This document shows positions 40,001 to 53,118 of a DNA stretch of 64,000 nt, in pieces. Both the position numbers and the translations under genes were made by a program. The number at the start of each line of letters is the position of its first letter. Within the stretch, counting starts at the first letter, position 1. The notes below the pieces were generated by a model that was not told the origin of the DNA, did not search any database, and saw nothing but the letters and a program-made list of their open reading frames with translations. Source of the DNA: Sclerurus mexicanus (lineage: Eukaryota; Chordata; Aves; Passeriformes; Furnariidae); contig VWZF01003010.1 of the NCBI GenBank assembly GCA_013396755.1, positions 715,604 to 779,603 of the forward strand. Direction: 5' to 3'.

Positions 40001-42925
40001 CAACAACAAATTGAGAGCGCTTGAATTTACACACACTCATTTAAGGCTTTTAATCCAACACCAGTCACTGGGGCTAATGTGTGGACACAGCAGTTCAACC
40101 AACAGCAGATACAGGGAAGGATAAAGCACAAAAAGCCAGGCACATTAACATCAGAAAACTGACATCTACAGCCTTCCTACACCCTCAGGTAAGTATGTTG
40201 CTAAAAGCTAGGCAGGATTTACTCATATGATAGAATACTACAAAATTCCATCATGTATTTTATTTGTATGTACTTTTAATGTCATGCCACAGAACAGCAG
40301 ACAACAAAGCTCATTCTATATTTGCACAGGCCAGTTATGGGTTGTTGGTTTGGGGTTTTTTTTCATGTTTCTCACCTGTTTCAGAAGACCAGATAGGACA
40401 CTACATCACAGGAGCTACACATCCTTGTCTGTCTTGGAAGGTTAAAACAGCAGGACGTTTGGCTGAAGGTTAAAGTAGTTCTGAGACTGTACTAGCAACT
40501 ACTGCCTGCAGACTATGTTGAGTTTTTTTGTTTTGTTTTGTGGGGTTTTTTTCTGTAATAACAACAACACGAGAAGAAATCTAAGCGAAAGGGACTTCAT
40601 TTTTTTTCCACTTCCTCCTTTTTACTACCAGAAAGTATTTATTTTTATTAACATTTGATTCTTGCCAGGTAGTTGATCCAATTAAAACCTGAAGTAGATT
40701 TTGAAATGTGTGCTATTTTCTCCAGCGTCGAACAGCCAAGTGTATGTTTGAACACCCTTGGGTTACCTCATCTAGCAAGACCCAGTCAATGTGAATTGAA
40801 AGTGCAAGTAACAAAACAGGAGGCTTTTAGCCTACATACAAAACTAAAATTATTCTTAATTAATTATAAGCAAATCAAGAGAAATTATTAATATTAGGGG
40901 ATAAATACATGATGTGTTTAAATATGTCAAGTTCTTCTCCAGTATGCAAAGCCCTCCACTGACCACATGACCCTGGGGACAGGCAGTGGATCAGAGGATG
41001 GTTGAGGGGTTTGGAAAGATGAGAGTACCCGTAATGGGTTGTGAGCAACAGCAAATCACATGGCAAAGTCATGTTTGGTTCCCAGGCTCTAAAGTGCCTC
41101 AAAGGCCCCCTTTTACCCCTTCCCACAACTAAAAGGGAAACATTATAAACCTTCAGTCCAGGTAAGTTCAGATCACAAACTAAATAACACGGCTAGCTGC
41201 TGGAGACCATGTAGTCATTGAAATCCATCTTTTATTGACATTAAGGAATATTTAGAATACAAACAAATAAAGGTAATCATAGACTATTACTATCAAGATA
41301 TCTTTTTCACCAAAGCAAATATGATTGCCTTCAATCTAATTTACTCCATCACAGAGGCACACCTTAGTTCAGAAGTTTATGAATTCACTATCTACCCTCA
41401 TAAGGTTTTGGACACAGCAACTGAGTAGATATCATCCTTGTAGAAATCCATCCTTGCCACATAACAAGTCAAGGCACAAAAGGTATGTAGGGCCCAAAAG
41501 AGCGCTATTTCTATCTCCAGAGAGGATGAAAGGGCATTTGTAATTAGTAAGCAAGAAGTAGACATTCTGTAAAGGAACTTTTACAGCCATCCATGCACTG
41601 GGCAGGGATGTGAGAGAAGGGAAAAATTTAAATGTGCTGTGACTTTACAATTATCTTTGCCTTCAACTGACCTAGTTTAAGAAGTGGTTTTACGTAGTTT
41701 TATCTTCACTGAGAAGCAGACATAAATAAATTATCTATCTCAATTTTGTTGGCATTTTGTTGACTTATGTATGAGATGATGAGATTTGCAATGATATACT
41801 CACTGTTCTCCAGCATCTTGGGACGAGTATTCTTCCAAGTGTCTGAATGTCACATGGAGCACATAGAGGGAGCTACTCTGTGGAAACATGTATGTGTATC
41901 TTCTAGGGAGATGGTTCTGAGTTGTCAGTATATAAATAGTACTGTAATATAGATGTTCTTTTTTCAAAGTGCAGTCTCTTTAAGTAGTTTGCGACTAACA
42001 GCAGCAGAAAAGTCAACACAAACAAAATATCCTGAAATCAATCCTGATAATGTAGAAGAAATACACCAAGATACAACCAACCACCAAATCTTACAAAAAG
42101 TTTAAGAGAACTCTGTTAACAAACTTATTTTTTACAGTCAAATTAGGTCTGTCTAATCGGGGATTGTAGTTTCTTAAAAAATTAAAAAAGCAAAGATTTT
42201 GGGATAAATTAATTAGCATTTATATGACCATCCTTTCAGTGAGATGCAGATGCCCAGACTCAGACACATTGCATTGACTTAGGCTGTGACACCACATATC
42301 CACTGCACTCTGAAATCCATGTTCAGAAGTCCTCCATTGATTTGTTACTGTTTTTTTCACAGGGATCTATGCAAGTGCAGCATTCCACCCAAATGAAACA
42401 ACTTGTTTCACTGAACATCATTCTGGAAATAAAATTTAATCTGCTGCTGCCCAAAATCTTAGAACCAAATTCTCCCAAATGTAAAAGATCAATGACAATG
42501 GAATCTCAAGACTCATTACAATGGCTTTGTAATTAGCCTGCAAAAACCTCTCAGAAACTCTAAGTTGAGTATTGTGCAGTTGAGTTTCTCTTCTATGAGG
42601 CAAATCCCTGAAACAAACAAATTAGTCACAAGGCCCTTAAGGCAGAAAAGTAAGGAAAGCTTCTGTTCTCTCCAACTCTTAACACGAGGGACTTCCAATG
42701 AAATTTAAACATTATAAATAGGCAATACTCTATCATACAATTCATAATTAGACAGTGGAACTAACTGCTACAAAATATCATTAAGGCTGAAGACTTAGCA
42801 AGCCTGGAAAAAGCACTAGACATTTATATGGTGTAACAAAAATACCCAGAGCTCTAATAATTTTTCAAGATCTGTTAAATATTATGTTTCAGAGTTTAAC
42901 CCAAACTCTAACCAGTCAAAAAATA
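37063..42925. other. AT-rich unique noncoding sequence
   Basis: There is no gene. A13 occupies 37893-37905, and an A/C-rich tract lies at 39908-39950. A T/G tract covers about 40519-40553. Two very strong plus-strand splice-donor strings occur, CTCAG|GTAAGTA near 40190 and TCCAG|GTAAGTT near 41160. Neither has a convincing exon before it. A 115-codon minus-strand frame at 38535-38882 has no recognisable product. Confidence 0.5.
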
Positions 42926-42933
42926 TGTAGCTT

Positions 42934-43205
42934 AGATCACAGAATGGCTTGGCTTAGAAAGGACCTTAAAGACCATCTAGTTCCAACCACCCTGCCATGG
43001 AGAGGGACACCTTCCACTAGACCAGGTTGCTCAAAGCCCCATCCAGCCTGGTCTTGAATACTTCAGGGATGGAGCAGCCCCAACTTCTTTGGGCAACCTG
43101 TTTCAGTGTCTCACCCCCCTCTGAGTAAAGAATTTCTTCCCAACATCTAATCTAAACCTGCTCTCTTGCAGTTCAGAACCAAGCTTCTTGCATCTTCCTC
43201 TGAAA
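42934..43205 (-). mobile_element. CR1 LINE fragment, 3' end
   Basis: This is the clearest repeat in the window. The plus strand reads the reverse complement of the CR1 3' end: 'gatcacagaatggcttgg', 'aaggaccttaaagaccatc', 'tagttccaaccaccctgcc', 'gacaccttccactagacca', 'ggttgctcaaagccccatcc', 'gggcaacctgtttcagtg' and 'agtaaagaatttcttccca'. The element lies on the minus strand and keeps its 3' end. It is truncated on the 5' side near 43205, as usual for CR1, and has no coding capacity. It is less diverged than the copy at 5.0 kb. Confidence 0.95.
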
Positions 43206-43226
43206 CTTTCACTGTTCATCAGTGAA

Positions 43227-43278
43227 TACTGAAATAGGGTGGGTGTCTGTCTGTACTGAAACTGGGTGCCAGTCTGTC
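43227..43278. repeat. 27-bp imperfect tandem duplication next to CR1
   Basis: Two copies starting at 43227 and 43254 share 'tactgaaa', 'gggtg' and 'gtctgtc'. The duplication sits about 20 bases beyond the 5' truncation point of the CR1 copy, possibly a scar of insertion or later slippage. Confidence 0.65.
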
Positions 43279-43279
43279 A

Positions 43280-46200
43280 TGGCAATTCCTTTGCAGTTTT
43301 AAACAAAATAAGCAAGTTGATCCACAGTCTTCAGCTCCAAGTGGCTAATGATCATGGTGTGTGCAGTCGTAAGAATCTTAGGAATCAAAGGGAATGGGAA
43401 GCAACTTCTCATGGCAGCCAAAGCTATATACAGTGTACTGCAATTACAAGTTTAGGTGTCAATGCTACATTGTTCAATAGGAAGGAAAACAGGAGAAAAA
43501 AAATTAAGAGTTTCTTTGAATGTTTTGTGTTATAAACATATTAAAAGAAAAAAAAAAGGAAAAAATCCCAACTCGTTAACAGTCCAACGTGCAAGGCTAA
43601 AATACAATTGACCTCAGAACTGAGAAGGCTGTTTGAGTTGAAAAAAATCTTTCTGCCACTACTGCTTTGCTATTTACTCTTCTGCAGCCCTGTCATATCT
43701 GTTCCTCTTTCCACTATGTATACTGTCCTTGCTTCTCCCTGTCTCCGAGAATGTTCTAGCCCTCTAAATCATGTGGCCTTCTTTGTGTTTTCCACATCCC
43801 TTACCAGCTCCACAAGAGAGGCTGTCAGGGGCCACATGAAGACTGACACCTCATAGAACAGCTGGGGACCTAGTGGCTGCAGAGGGCAAAACCCAACAGT
43901 AGAAGTAGGGTGGAAAAACATTAGACAGAATCTCACTGTAGTCCAGATAACATAAAGCATCAGCTCACTCCTAAAAGCACCAGGTCAAAAGGTTTGAAAA
44001 GAAGATGTGCAATGAAAAATGCATAATTCCAAACCCATACACACTAATTTCTGTGTGTTAATAAGCCTATCTGTAAAATATGAGGTAAGGGTCTAACAAA
44101 TGAAAAAACCACCACATTGATAGCTCCTATAAAACATGGGTCAAAAGACTGACTTTCTGTGTAAATATTTGAACTACATACTGTAAGTAACATTTCAGCC
44201 TCTGCACGCAATTATTAAATATTAAGTAAATAGCTGTGGATCATATGGACAAAGGTGAATGCAAAATGCAGCAATATTTAAATTAAGATCAAAACAAGAA
44301 ACAGCCCCTTGGTGTTCTGTTTTTTTCTTCAGAGTGTGGTGGATAATAAATATCCAAGAGCTTTCCAAGGCCTCAGAACAGATTGGATCAGTTTCTTTAT
44401 GTTTCCTTTTGTAATCCTGTCACAGAAGCAACGTCTCAAAAGATACAACCTGCAATTTGGCGGCAAAGAGAAACACTGCACCTCCCTCAAGTCCTTGAAG
44501 ACCTTTTTTTTCAACACCCCTCCCCCCCAAAAAAAGGAGAAAGGCAGATCTGACGACTTGCACTGAAGTGTTCAAATCAAGAATTTTATTACCCAATTCA
44601 CCCTCCTCTACACTGAGAGCTCAAACTAATCCAGCAGGTCAGATACAGCAAGTCACAAACCATGGCATTTTCTCAAAATATTTTATTTTGACAAAACAAA
44701 ACAAGCAAACCAAAAAAACAACTAAAAACCAACTTGGATAAGCCATTGAAGGCATCATTGAAAAAGAAAAAGCTTTTTTGCATTTTTGGGTAGCTAAAAG
44801 TACTTGATTTTGGTTTTCTTGATAAAGTAGAAAGTCAAAAGTCCTTGAATGAACTGGTACAATGTAAGTAACATTTAGAACATTCTTATTTGCCCCATTT
44901 TTTTTCCCCACAAGTGATTAATTTCATGAAATAATGCCAACAATTTTTCATAGACTATAATGCAGTCTAAGAATAGGCCTCTGTATAAATTGAACACAGT
45001 AGTCACATATTTTGTGGATAGATTAAGGATAAAACTGCTAGTTCCATGCTGTGCCAGATGAAAAGGAACTGTTTGAGTATTTTAGAGCATGCATATTTAG
45101 TAGGCTATCCAAATTATTTATAAAACTTTAGGGAAAAAAATTACTATTTAAGGAAAATAGTACCATTCAGTGAATAAGGAACAAGAAGAAATTCAGGTTC
45201 CATTCTCAGCTTCCCAGAGAATCACTTCTTCCTGTACAGTTTCCATATCTACAAAATGAAGGTAAAATTTACTAAAATGCTTCAGAACCTGTACTGAAAT
45301 ATCTTGACACAGGAACTGAAACATCTTGACATAGGAACTGCGTATAGAAACTATATAGATTTGGTGAACTTCTGAAAGAATTCAAAATCTCAACAGTACA
45401 TTGAGCAGCATGGTATATTTATCACATTCCATACATGTGAGCAACACATGCATTCAGCTCAATCTCACCACATTTAGGAAAATCCCAAGGAAATAAGGAG
45501 GGGAGCTGAGTAAGTATGCAGAGCCACAGAAGACTGCCCTGCAGTCAAATGCCTATGGTTAACACAAAGCAAACCAATTCTTTACTACCTTCAGCCATAC
45601 TTTAGACAGTTGGAGACACCCAAATCATTGGAGGATGAAGCAGTGATATGAAAGAGCTAAGTACTGAAGAAAAAGGCTGTAAAATCTACAAAACAAAATG
45701 GGCATTTACTTTAGCATCAGAACATAAATAAGTAGTAATGTTTTAATAAATGATGTAGGTGTAGGGAGCCTCAGCAAGCAGCTCAGCAGTTCCATGTAAT
45801 ACCAGTACTGAGGTCTTCAGAGAGACTTGTCTGCATGTTCTTACAGCACTCTGAAATGCAATTCACAATCCCTTTTGACAGCCTCAATTTAGACATACCC
45901 ACCTTTACAGTAGGGACTATACGCTACAAGTAACTGTCACAACTTATTGAAGAGCTTAGTTACTTCTGGATAACTAAGGAGTCTCTTCTTCTTGAGCACG
46001 TACAAAGAGACCTCCTAAGAGAAACACAAAAGATATGCAAAAGAAATGAAGAACAAAGGTTTGCCCTAAAAATGAAACTCATTGCTAACTTTTCTGAAAG
46101 TGAGACACTACCTTTCAGTGGAAAGTCGCAATAACTCAAGAAGTTGTCACTCAGTAAAATTTGTATTGTTACTAATAATGAAAAAATACATTCAAAAAAA

Positions 46201-47095
46201 TATTACACAGCCACAGTCCTGTAGCAATCCAGTAACCAAGTACTAAATAACATGGTCAAAACCATGAACTGACATTTCAAGAAAGAATGAATATAAACTG
46301 ATACACAGTATCAGACTTTAAAATGAAAGAAGGAATATTGCTGCTATTACTTATTAATTCAGAAGTTATTTCCCAGCATTTTCAGTTCTCCAGAAAAGGG
46401 CACTGCCCTTACCCTGTATGTCTAAGACAAGGTAGGATTTTACTAAAGAAAGAGCTACAGACCTTTAAACTGGTAAGCGTATAAACATAGAAGATAGTCA
46501 GCACTTTTGTTCACTAGAACATTCCTAACCAGCTCTTACCTTTTTCTCCCCTTGAACAATTGTCCATGGGGCTCTTTATTTGCTTCACAATCTGCCCAGA
46601 ATATCTTTTTCCTCCAACGAGCTGACAACCTGTTCTTCATTCACATGGACAGATGCAACACTTGTTCATTTCTCATTCTGAACATATTAAAAAAGTAGGA
46701 TTTTTCCCAGTCAGGCTGGGAAGGAGAAACATATGAAAGGAGACTCTTTCTTCTATGAAGTATTACCAAGAAGTCTAGGTAACACAATATCTTCCAAGGA
46801 AAACATTATAAAGCAAGTAAAACATTAGGAGACCCAAAGAGAGTAGAAACAGGAGTGGACCGGTCCTCCCATCTTCTGGAGGACAGACGATGAATGCAAT
46901 TCCAGCCTTACCACCTGGTACTAGCAGGCATGACTAGAACACATGGGAAAGGGAAGGGGATAGATAAGCAACTAGGAAATATCTCTGTGGCCTCAGTGCA
47001 CTGAGCAAGCACATCTGCAGTCCTATTTTGCAGGGTGTACCTACACACCTTCAAGAAGAGTTCAGCTCTGACTTCTCCATACTCCACATGTGGCG
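43280..47095. other. AT-rich noncoding sequence between two CR1 pieces
   Basis: There is no gene evidence. A homopolymer-rich tract covers about 44505-44536 (T8, C7, A7). A 22-bp tandem repeat lies at 45293-45336. A weak MIR-like string lies at about 45220-45262 (tacagtttccatatctaca). Open frames of 60-90 codons lack recognisable content. Confidence 0.5.
45293..45336. repeat. 22-bp tandem repeat, two copies plus a partial third
   Basis: The units ACTGAAAYATCTTGACAYAGGA at 45293-45314 and 45315-45336 differ at two positions. A partial third unit (ACTG) follows. This is a recent local duplication. Confidence 0.9.
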
Positions 47096-47099
47096 GTTG

Positions 47100-47650
47100 C
47101 AGAGAGTCCTCTCTTCTTCAGACTGAGCGAGTCCAGCTCCCTCAGCTTCTCCTTTCACATCACTCAGGAAGCTTGACGCTTGCTTGAGACTGGCTTGGTG
47201 ACCCTCTGCCAGGCTCACTACAGTCTACTAAAATCTTCCTTGCACTGTGGACTCCAATACTGAACACAGTATTCCAGATGTGATCTCAAATGCCAGTCAG
47301 AGGGTAAGAATCACTTTTCACAACCTGACGACTATGCTCTTGCCAACACAGCCCAGCATGCAAACAGCCTTCTTTGTTACAACGTTCAACTTGCCCTCAA
47401 TCAGAGGCATGGGGCTTCTTCTGCAAAGCTGATTTCTAGCAAGTCAGGGCCCATACAGTCCTGCTGTGCGAGTTTATTTCACCCTAAACATGGGATTTTG
47501 CATTTATGTTTCTTTGAACTTCATGAACTTCCTGTCAGCTCGCTTGTCCACCCTGAGTAGGTCCCACTCAATGGCAGCCCTGCTCTCCACTGCACTGACT
47601 GCTCCCACAAAGTTGCTGTCATCCACAGACTTGCTAAGAGTACAGCAAAT
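47100..47650 (-). mobile_element. CR1 LINE fragment lacking its 3' end
   Basis: The plus strand follows the reverse complement of a more internal CR1 segment. Recognisable blocks are 'ccagctccctcagcttctcc', 'actgaacacagtattccaga', 'cagccttctttgttac', 'cagagctgatttccagca'-like sequence, 'cctaaacatgggattttgca', 'tttgaacttcatgaacttcc', 'aatggcagccctgctctcc' and 'gtcatccacagacttgctaa'. The familiar last 300 or so bases of CR1 are not adjacent, so the copy is either rearranged or has lost its 3' end. No intact reading frame remains. A 132-codon plus-strand frame overlapping it is antisense to the LINE. Confidence 0.9.
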
Positions 47651-49900
47651 CCGTCTGCGGAAGAAACAGAGAAATCTAGTGAGCGTGATAATCCAGAACG
47701 GTCATCTCCACACTGCTGCAGAGGAAAGAACACACAGTGGCAATTTTTATGAGAATAGGACTGTATCAGTCCCCAGTATTTGCTGCATTCCTATGCTCTA
47801 TATACCAAACTTGACAGAAGGACTGACTTCATATGGATATGTTCTACATATCCATGTAAAGTGAAATCAGTAGTGGTCTAAGGTAATATGACGGATCATA
47901 AACAACTGCAGCCCATGAGTTGGCATAAGTTTGCTTTCACCAATTTACTGTTCGGGGCTACAAACCTCTTAAAATTGCCAGAGCTTTTTTGCCAATACTT
48001 CAAGAAAAAAATCACCAACAAGCTGTTCCTGTAAGAAGCATCTTTCAAAATGAATATCCATCTGACAAAATGTACTTCTATTAATGTTCAGTAGAGTTCA
48101 TTACAATTTCTTGCAGATCTTAACCATCTTTGACTGTCTTTGACTTTTGATTTACCTCAATAAGAGAATAACAAGGTATTTTTGCCCTTAATAGGAACTG
48201 AACTGAATCTGAATCCTGAATTTCTCTTTTAGAGCATGATGTGGCCTTAAGAAGTGCAAAGATTTAAAGATGTTATGCCTCTGAGAACTCTGTGTTCATA
48301 CTGAGACAAGAAACATCACTGAGCTATACAAAATAGATTTTAATGCCAAATCAATCTCACCAAGAGCAATGCAAAGAGAGTTGCATGACCAATGGATTTT
48401 CTTTGGAATTATTCCAACAGAGGAAGCAAGAGGAAAGTGAAAAAGCCAATTTCTACCCACAAGATTTTTCCAGCATCTCCTACAAAACATTTTACTCTCT
48501 CTCTATAGAAATAAATCCAGACTACGGCACTACGACAGGTGACAGTCAACTGGAATAGCAGAGGGGGCCTTTTTTAACAGGCCAAAGATGAGCTATCAAG
48601 CCTAGTAGGCTAGAGATTGACTGAAGAAAAAAATGTCCAAGTCTCCAATCAATACTGCTTGCAAATTCTGTGTTTGATTGACAAGGAGAAAGGGAAGGCA
48701 AGGGAGGACAGCCCACAGTCTCAGGTTCCCCAGGGAGGGAAACAACAGCGTAGTTACACATCTGTAATCAGTCACTGCGGAGAAAGAGGAAGGGTGAAGG
48801 CCATGGTATCCTGCTTGCCTGCCTTTCAGCACACAATAGCTGTCTCAGTTGGAAAGCTGATTTGTCTGGGATCCCCACAGTCAATGGCAAGAACCAGTTT
48901 CTCTGATCCATTTGCTGACTGTGACTAAGACAAGCTCTTGCTCTGTCCTACTTTTGGAAGGGATCCACATCTCTCCACTGAATTCACATTATGCCTTTAG
49001 TGCCTAATTGAAATACTTAAAGGATGAGATTAAAGATAACAGCCACAAATAATTTTCTCTTTGCTGCTTCTGCTGGAAACTATATATTGGGCACCTGGGT
49101 GGGGAGAAGACAAAAGGATAAAGAGAGGCAGCAATATGATCAAGAAACAAAAGGATCACCAAATACAAGACACATGATTAAAAATCCAACACCCTAAATG
49201 GACCTGGAGGCAAGCCACCAGTCCTTCCAAGTGAGAGCGGTGGTGAGTCACTGAAAGGCTTATATTCCTTCTGCCCACATTCTACGTGCACCTCCCTCGA
49301 CTAATTTCTCACTAAATATCTTCTGCTGCCTGTAATGAGTACAATTTCTGTTCCTATAAAGCACAAACACTTCTCAGACTAGGCTATCAGCAACCCATAA
49401 CAGGCAGATATCTCAGCGTCTGGAAGACTGTGGTTTTAAAGATCTGACAAGGAATAATATCTGAACTTAGGTGGTAATTAAACTGTCTGAGCAACGCTAA
49501 GAACAGATACATTATCTTTTAATATCAGAAATGAAGTACTATTAGAGAACACAAAAGCACCTCTCCACACAGGAAACATACAAAATGGATCCTTCTCTTG
49601 CTGCTGGGAGCTCAACAGATATTCGTATGTTTGATCACATATTTGACATCACACTATTGCTCCTACTGACTACTGCCAGCTTTCCTGTGCAATCATGCTT
49701 ATATAAATTCATATCTCTCATACAACTTTAAATGACCTTCAGAAATAAATATTCCTATTGGCCATTTATTATATAATGACTAATACTAACACTTTTTGAA
49801 TGCTACACTCTGCTTCTAGTCTGGGGAGAAGACAGGGAAGCAAAACTAAGAGATTTAAATCTGAACTACGTAGACCACTGTGCTAACACAGTGAGAGTGA

Positions 49901-49928
49901 GGGGCAGGGGCAGGAGGGATAAGAGGGG
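49901..49928 (+). other. G-quadruplex-forming motif
   Basis: Four G runs (GGGG, GGGG, GGG, GGGG) are separated by loops of 2, 5 and 6 bases. This meets the usual G3+N1-7 rule on the plus strand. Confidence 0.7.
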
Positions 49929-52900
49929 AAAGAGAAGGTAAAAAAAAGTCCCAAGCAATCCACCAAATTAAAAAGTTATATAATATGTACTGCGGCTTAA
50001 GAGATTAAAGGGTTATAGGTTATAACAAAAATCAAAATCATCTGTAAAACCATCATTTTCTGTCACATGCAACATTTTGATGATTAATTTAAAGCATTTA
50101 AGAGAGAAATTCAGAAAGGTGTACAAGAAACACAAATGTATTTGAAAAGAACAGAGACCAAAGCATTTAATGCTTTGAAATACCCAGTACTGTCAGAAAA
50201 ACAGACTGAAGCTGTAAATGCTAGCTCTGTAACTAATGCTCAAATAGTTTCAGTATCTGACAGTACACTGTTTATTTTCTTGCTGCTAATTTACTTCTCA
50301 GCTGTTTCTGAATGAGAGATCACACTTTCATATCTGCTGAGGCAAGGAGCTTAGGACTTCCTTTGTGGTACCTTTCCAGATCTCTCATAAATCCGTATAA
50401 ATCGACCAAAGGCTTTCTAAAAATCACCATTTCCTGTATTTGTCCCTGACTTCATTGTACAGCACAAAGAGCACACCATCATGGGATACAGACAAAATGG
50501 ATACTCTTTTCTTCCTTCTGGGAAGGCACACTTTTGGTTGTGTATTCAGGATCTCACAGCCCCTTCTGGTCACAAATTCAATGATTCTATACACTCCACC
50601 ACTATTATGCTTTCATTAGATCACTTACCAACAAACTAATTGAGCATATTGGAAGCATCTTCAGTTCAACAAAATAAATTCTTATCCATATAATAATAAT
50701 ACATTCTGACATATTAACTATGGCCAGAGTAAAATGCCTTTGCCTATAGAACTGTCCCAGAAGATCACCTCCTCCTGCTGTCCATTGTTCTAACTGAACC
50801 ACCAGCTCAGAAGTGGTAGATAATCACGGTTAAGTTTGAACCCTAATGATGATGCCTGTTTTGTATCCAACAGCATATTCTGTTTCCACTATAAAACACA
50901 GCCAGACCCAAAATCTCTGTAAGAACTGACAGAAGTTGAGTATTAAATAGCACATGGACAGTAAATTATACAAATTAGAAAGCACCAAAACCAATACTCT
51001 TTGGGTAAATTATACAACCACATCTAAGATGGCTGGCAGGTTAGATTAGATATCACAGTATTTCCTTCAGCTTTGAGTATGAATTTGTGCTTATTCCTGC
51101 CTATTCCCATAAACACACTACGACCTTAAGTTACAAATATCATACATTATTTTCCCCATCATCCCTACAGAGGAGACACAGCAATCTAGGAACAAACAAG
51201 ACTGCCACCAGTGGAATTTCTGCATCATTTACTGCAAAAACTGGAAGCAGTTATTCAAGTTAAAAAAGAAATTTTTAAAAAAGTTGCTGATAATTAACAG
51301 CCCTGCCTGTACCTCTCAAGGGCCATCTTCCACCCAACATTTTTTCCTTCATCTTGAAATTATTATAGCCAAAACCAAAATCCTGATCATTCTTTTGAAG
51401 TTCTACCTTCTGTTTTACCACCAGACTCTGCTACTTAAGGATTTCATTACCCACAATCAAGTTCCTTCACCAGGAATTAGTTCTTACTCCTTTTTCTTTT
51501 TCCCTTAGAGCAGCAGCTAAGAGCTACATATTTTAATTATCGAAAATATCACACCTATACAAATAGTAGAGTAGGAAATAGGTGATTATACTACCATTTT
51601 TTAAAGTTGGTTTTCTCTCATTTTAGCCTGTTGCCTTCAATGGGGCTAAGAATCATGTCTTTATATGTGTTGTTGTATCAGTTAACAGGAAAACAATTTT
51701 TAATAAGGTCTCTGCTACTGTCATGATGCACCTATTTTATATAAGATTAAGCCTGGAATTAGTAGGAACTATATGAATCAGTAATACTATTATGAGATAG
51801 TGTAAGAACTTCCCAGATGCCACTTGTTATCAGATCCTGTTCAGCAGAACTTCGTATTGTAGGCATCTCACAGAGAAAGAAGGGGGGGTCACTGAACAAT
51901 GCCTGTTTCATCAAGGGTGTTGAAAGCCTGTGGTACCTTCTGTTATCTGAGAAATGTTCTCTTCTTCTTTTGCTATAGGAAGTCAATACACACTAATAAA
52001 TGTAGGTACCCTAACAAGCAAACTTGAGCAGGAAGCATAGTTAGCTCAATATAAGTCCTCAGTGACAAGCAGAAAACATGCAGAAACCCTGGTTTAAAAG
52101 AAAACCATCTGAGTCTCATGGAATAACAACCTACGTTTTCTCCTACGAAGTTAAATCTTGTTTTTTGAGTATTGATCCCTGATATGATCAAGCAAGTAGG
52201 AAAAAACCCTCTGGAGCAAGTGGAAATAGATGAAGCTCTTTACAAAATGTTCCAAAATAAACCTTCATGTGTGACCACAAAGAGTTTTTTACCTGTAAAC
52301 ACAGAGAGCATCTGTCTGTCTTCCGCAAACAACACAAGGATGTAGACATTACAGAAATACAGTTGCATTTCACCTGGCAGTTTGATGCAGCGTACTTGCA
52401 CATGACAACACATTGATTTTACTTCTACCTCCATGCAGACATCTACGTAAAGAAATCCATTAGGCAGACAGTTCTCATCTCTATTGACTGACAGAGTGAC
52501 AATCGAATACTTTTCACCTTCCAAACTGACTGACAGCTAGACACTTAAACAAGCCTTCAAGTTGCAATAATAGTATGAAACACTTTCAATTACCTGAATC
52601 AAACAAATCCATGATCCCACTAGTTGAATGTATTTTTCTGTCTGCTGCTATGCCTGGCTTGGTTTACACTGTTGTTTGGGCAATTCAGATCCCTAACAAG
52701 AATGCTGCAAAGAAACAGCAGCCCAGGGTTTCTAAACAATGAGTTATACCTCAGGTAGTCTTGCTATATGCATATTTGTGACAAAAAAACCCCCAAAATA
52801 AATGCAGCCAGCCTCTCGAATAACTTCCTTTCCAGCCTAGCAACAAAGCATATCTTTTAAACTTAAAAAAAAATGCACGAGAAATAGTTACATCATTACG

Positions 52901-53100
52901 TAAGTGTCTTTCTAATACTAGCAAATGTTAAATGTCAGCCTGCTTTTAAAAGGTGAACATTTTATTATTTTTTAGTAAAGTAAAATTGCATCAAACAGTG
53001 TTTTAACTTTGGGTCTAAACATACGAACAGTTTAGCCAGTTTTCTAATTTAAATTCCAGGTATTTTTCTATGTAATTCAAATTTTAATGAATGAAATTTT

Positions 53101-53118
53101 TTCCAATTAAAATTGGAA
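53101..53118. repeat. Perfect palindrome (8-bp arms, 2-base spacer)
   Basis: TTCCAATT and AATTGGAA flank AA. Each arm contains a CCAAT-like or homeodomain-like core. The palindrome lies in an AT-rich block with little simple repeat. Confidence 0.8.

Noticed and set aside
40160..40200. Plus-strand exon ending at CTCAG|GTAAGTA
   Set aside because: The donor is excellent, but no upstream acceptor with a pyrimidine tract defines an exon and no open frame leads into it.
47466..47864. 132-codon plus-strand open frame
   Set aside because: It is mostly antisense to a degraded CR1 LINE and has no independent coding signal.
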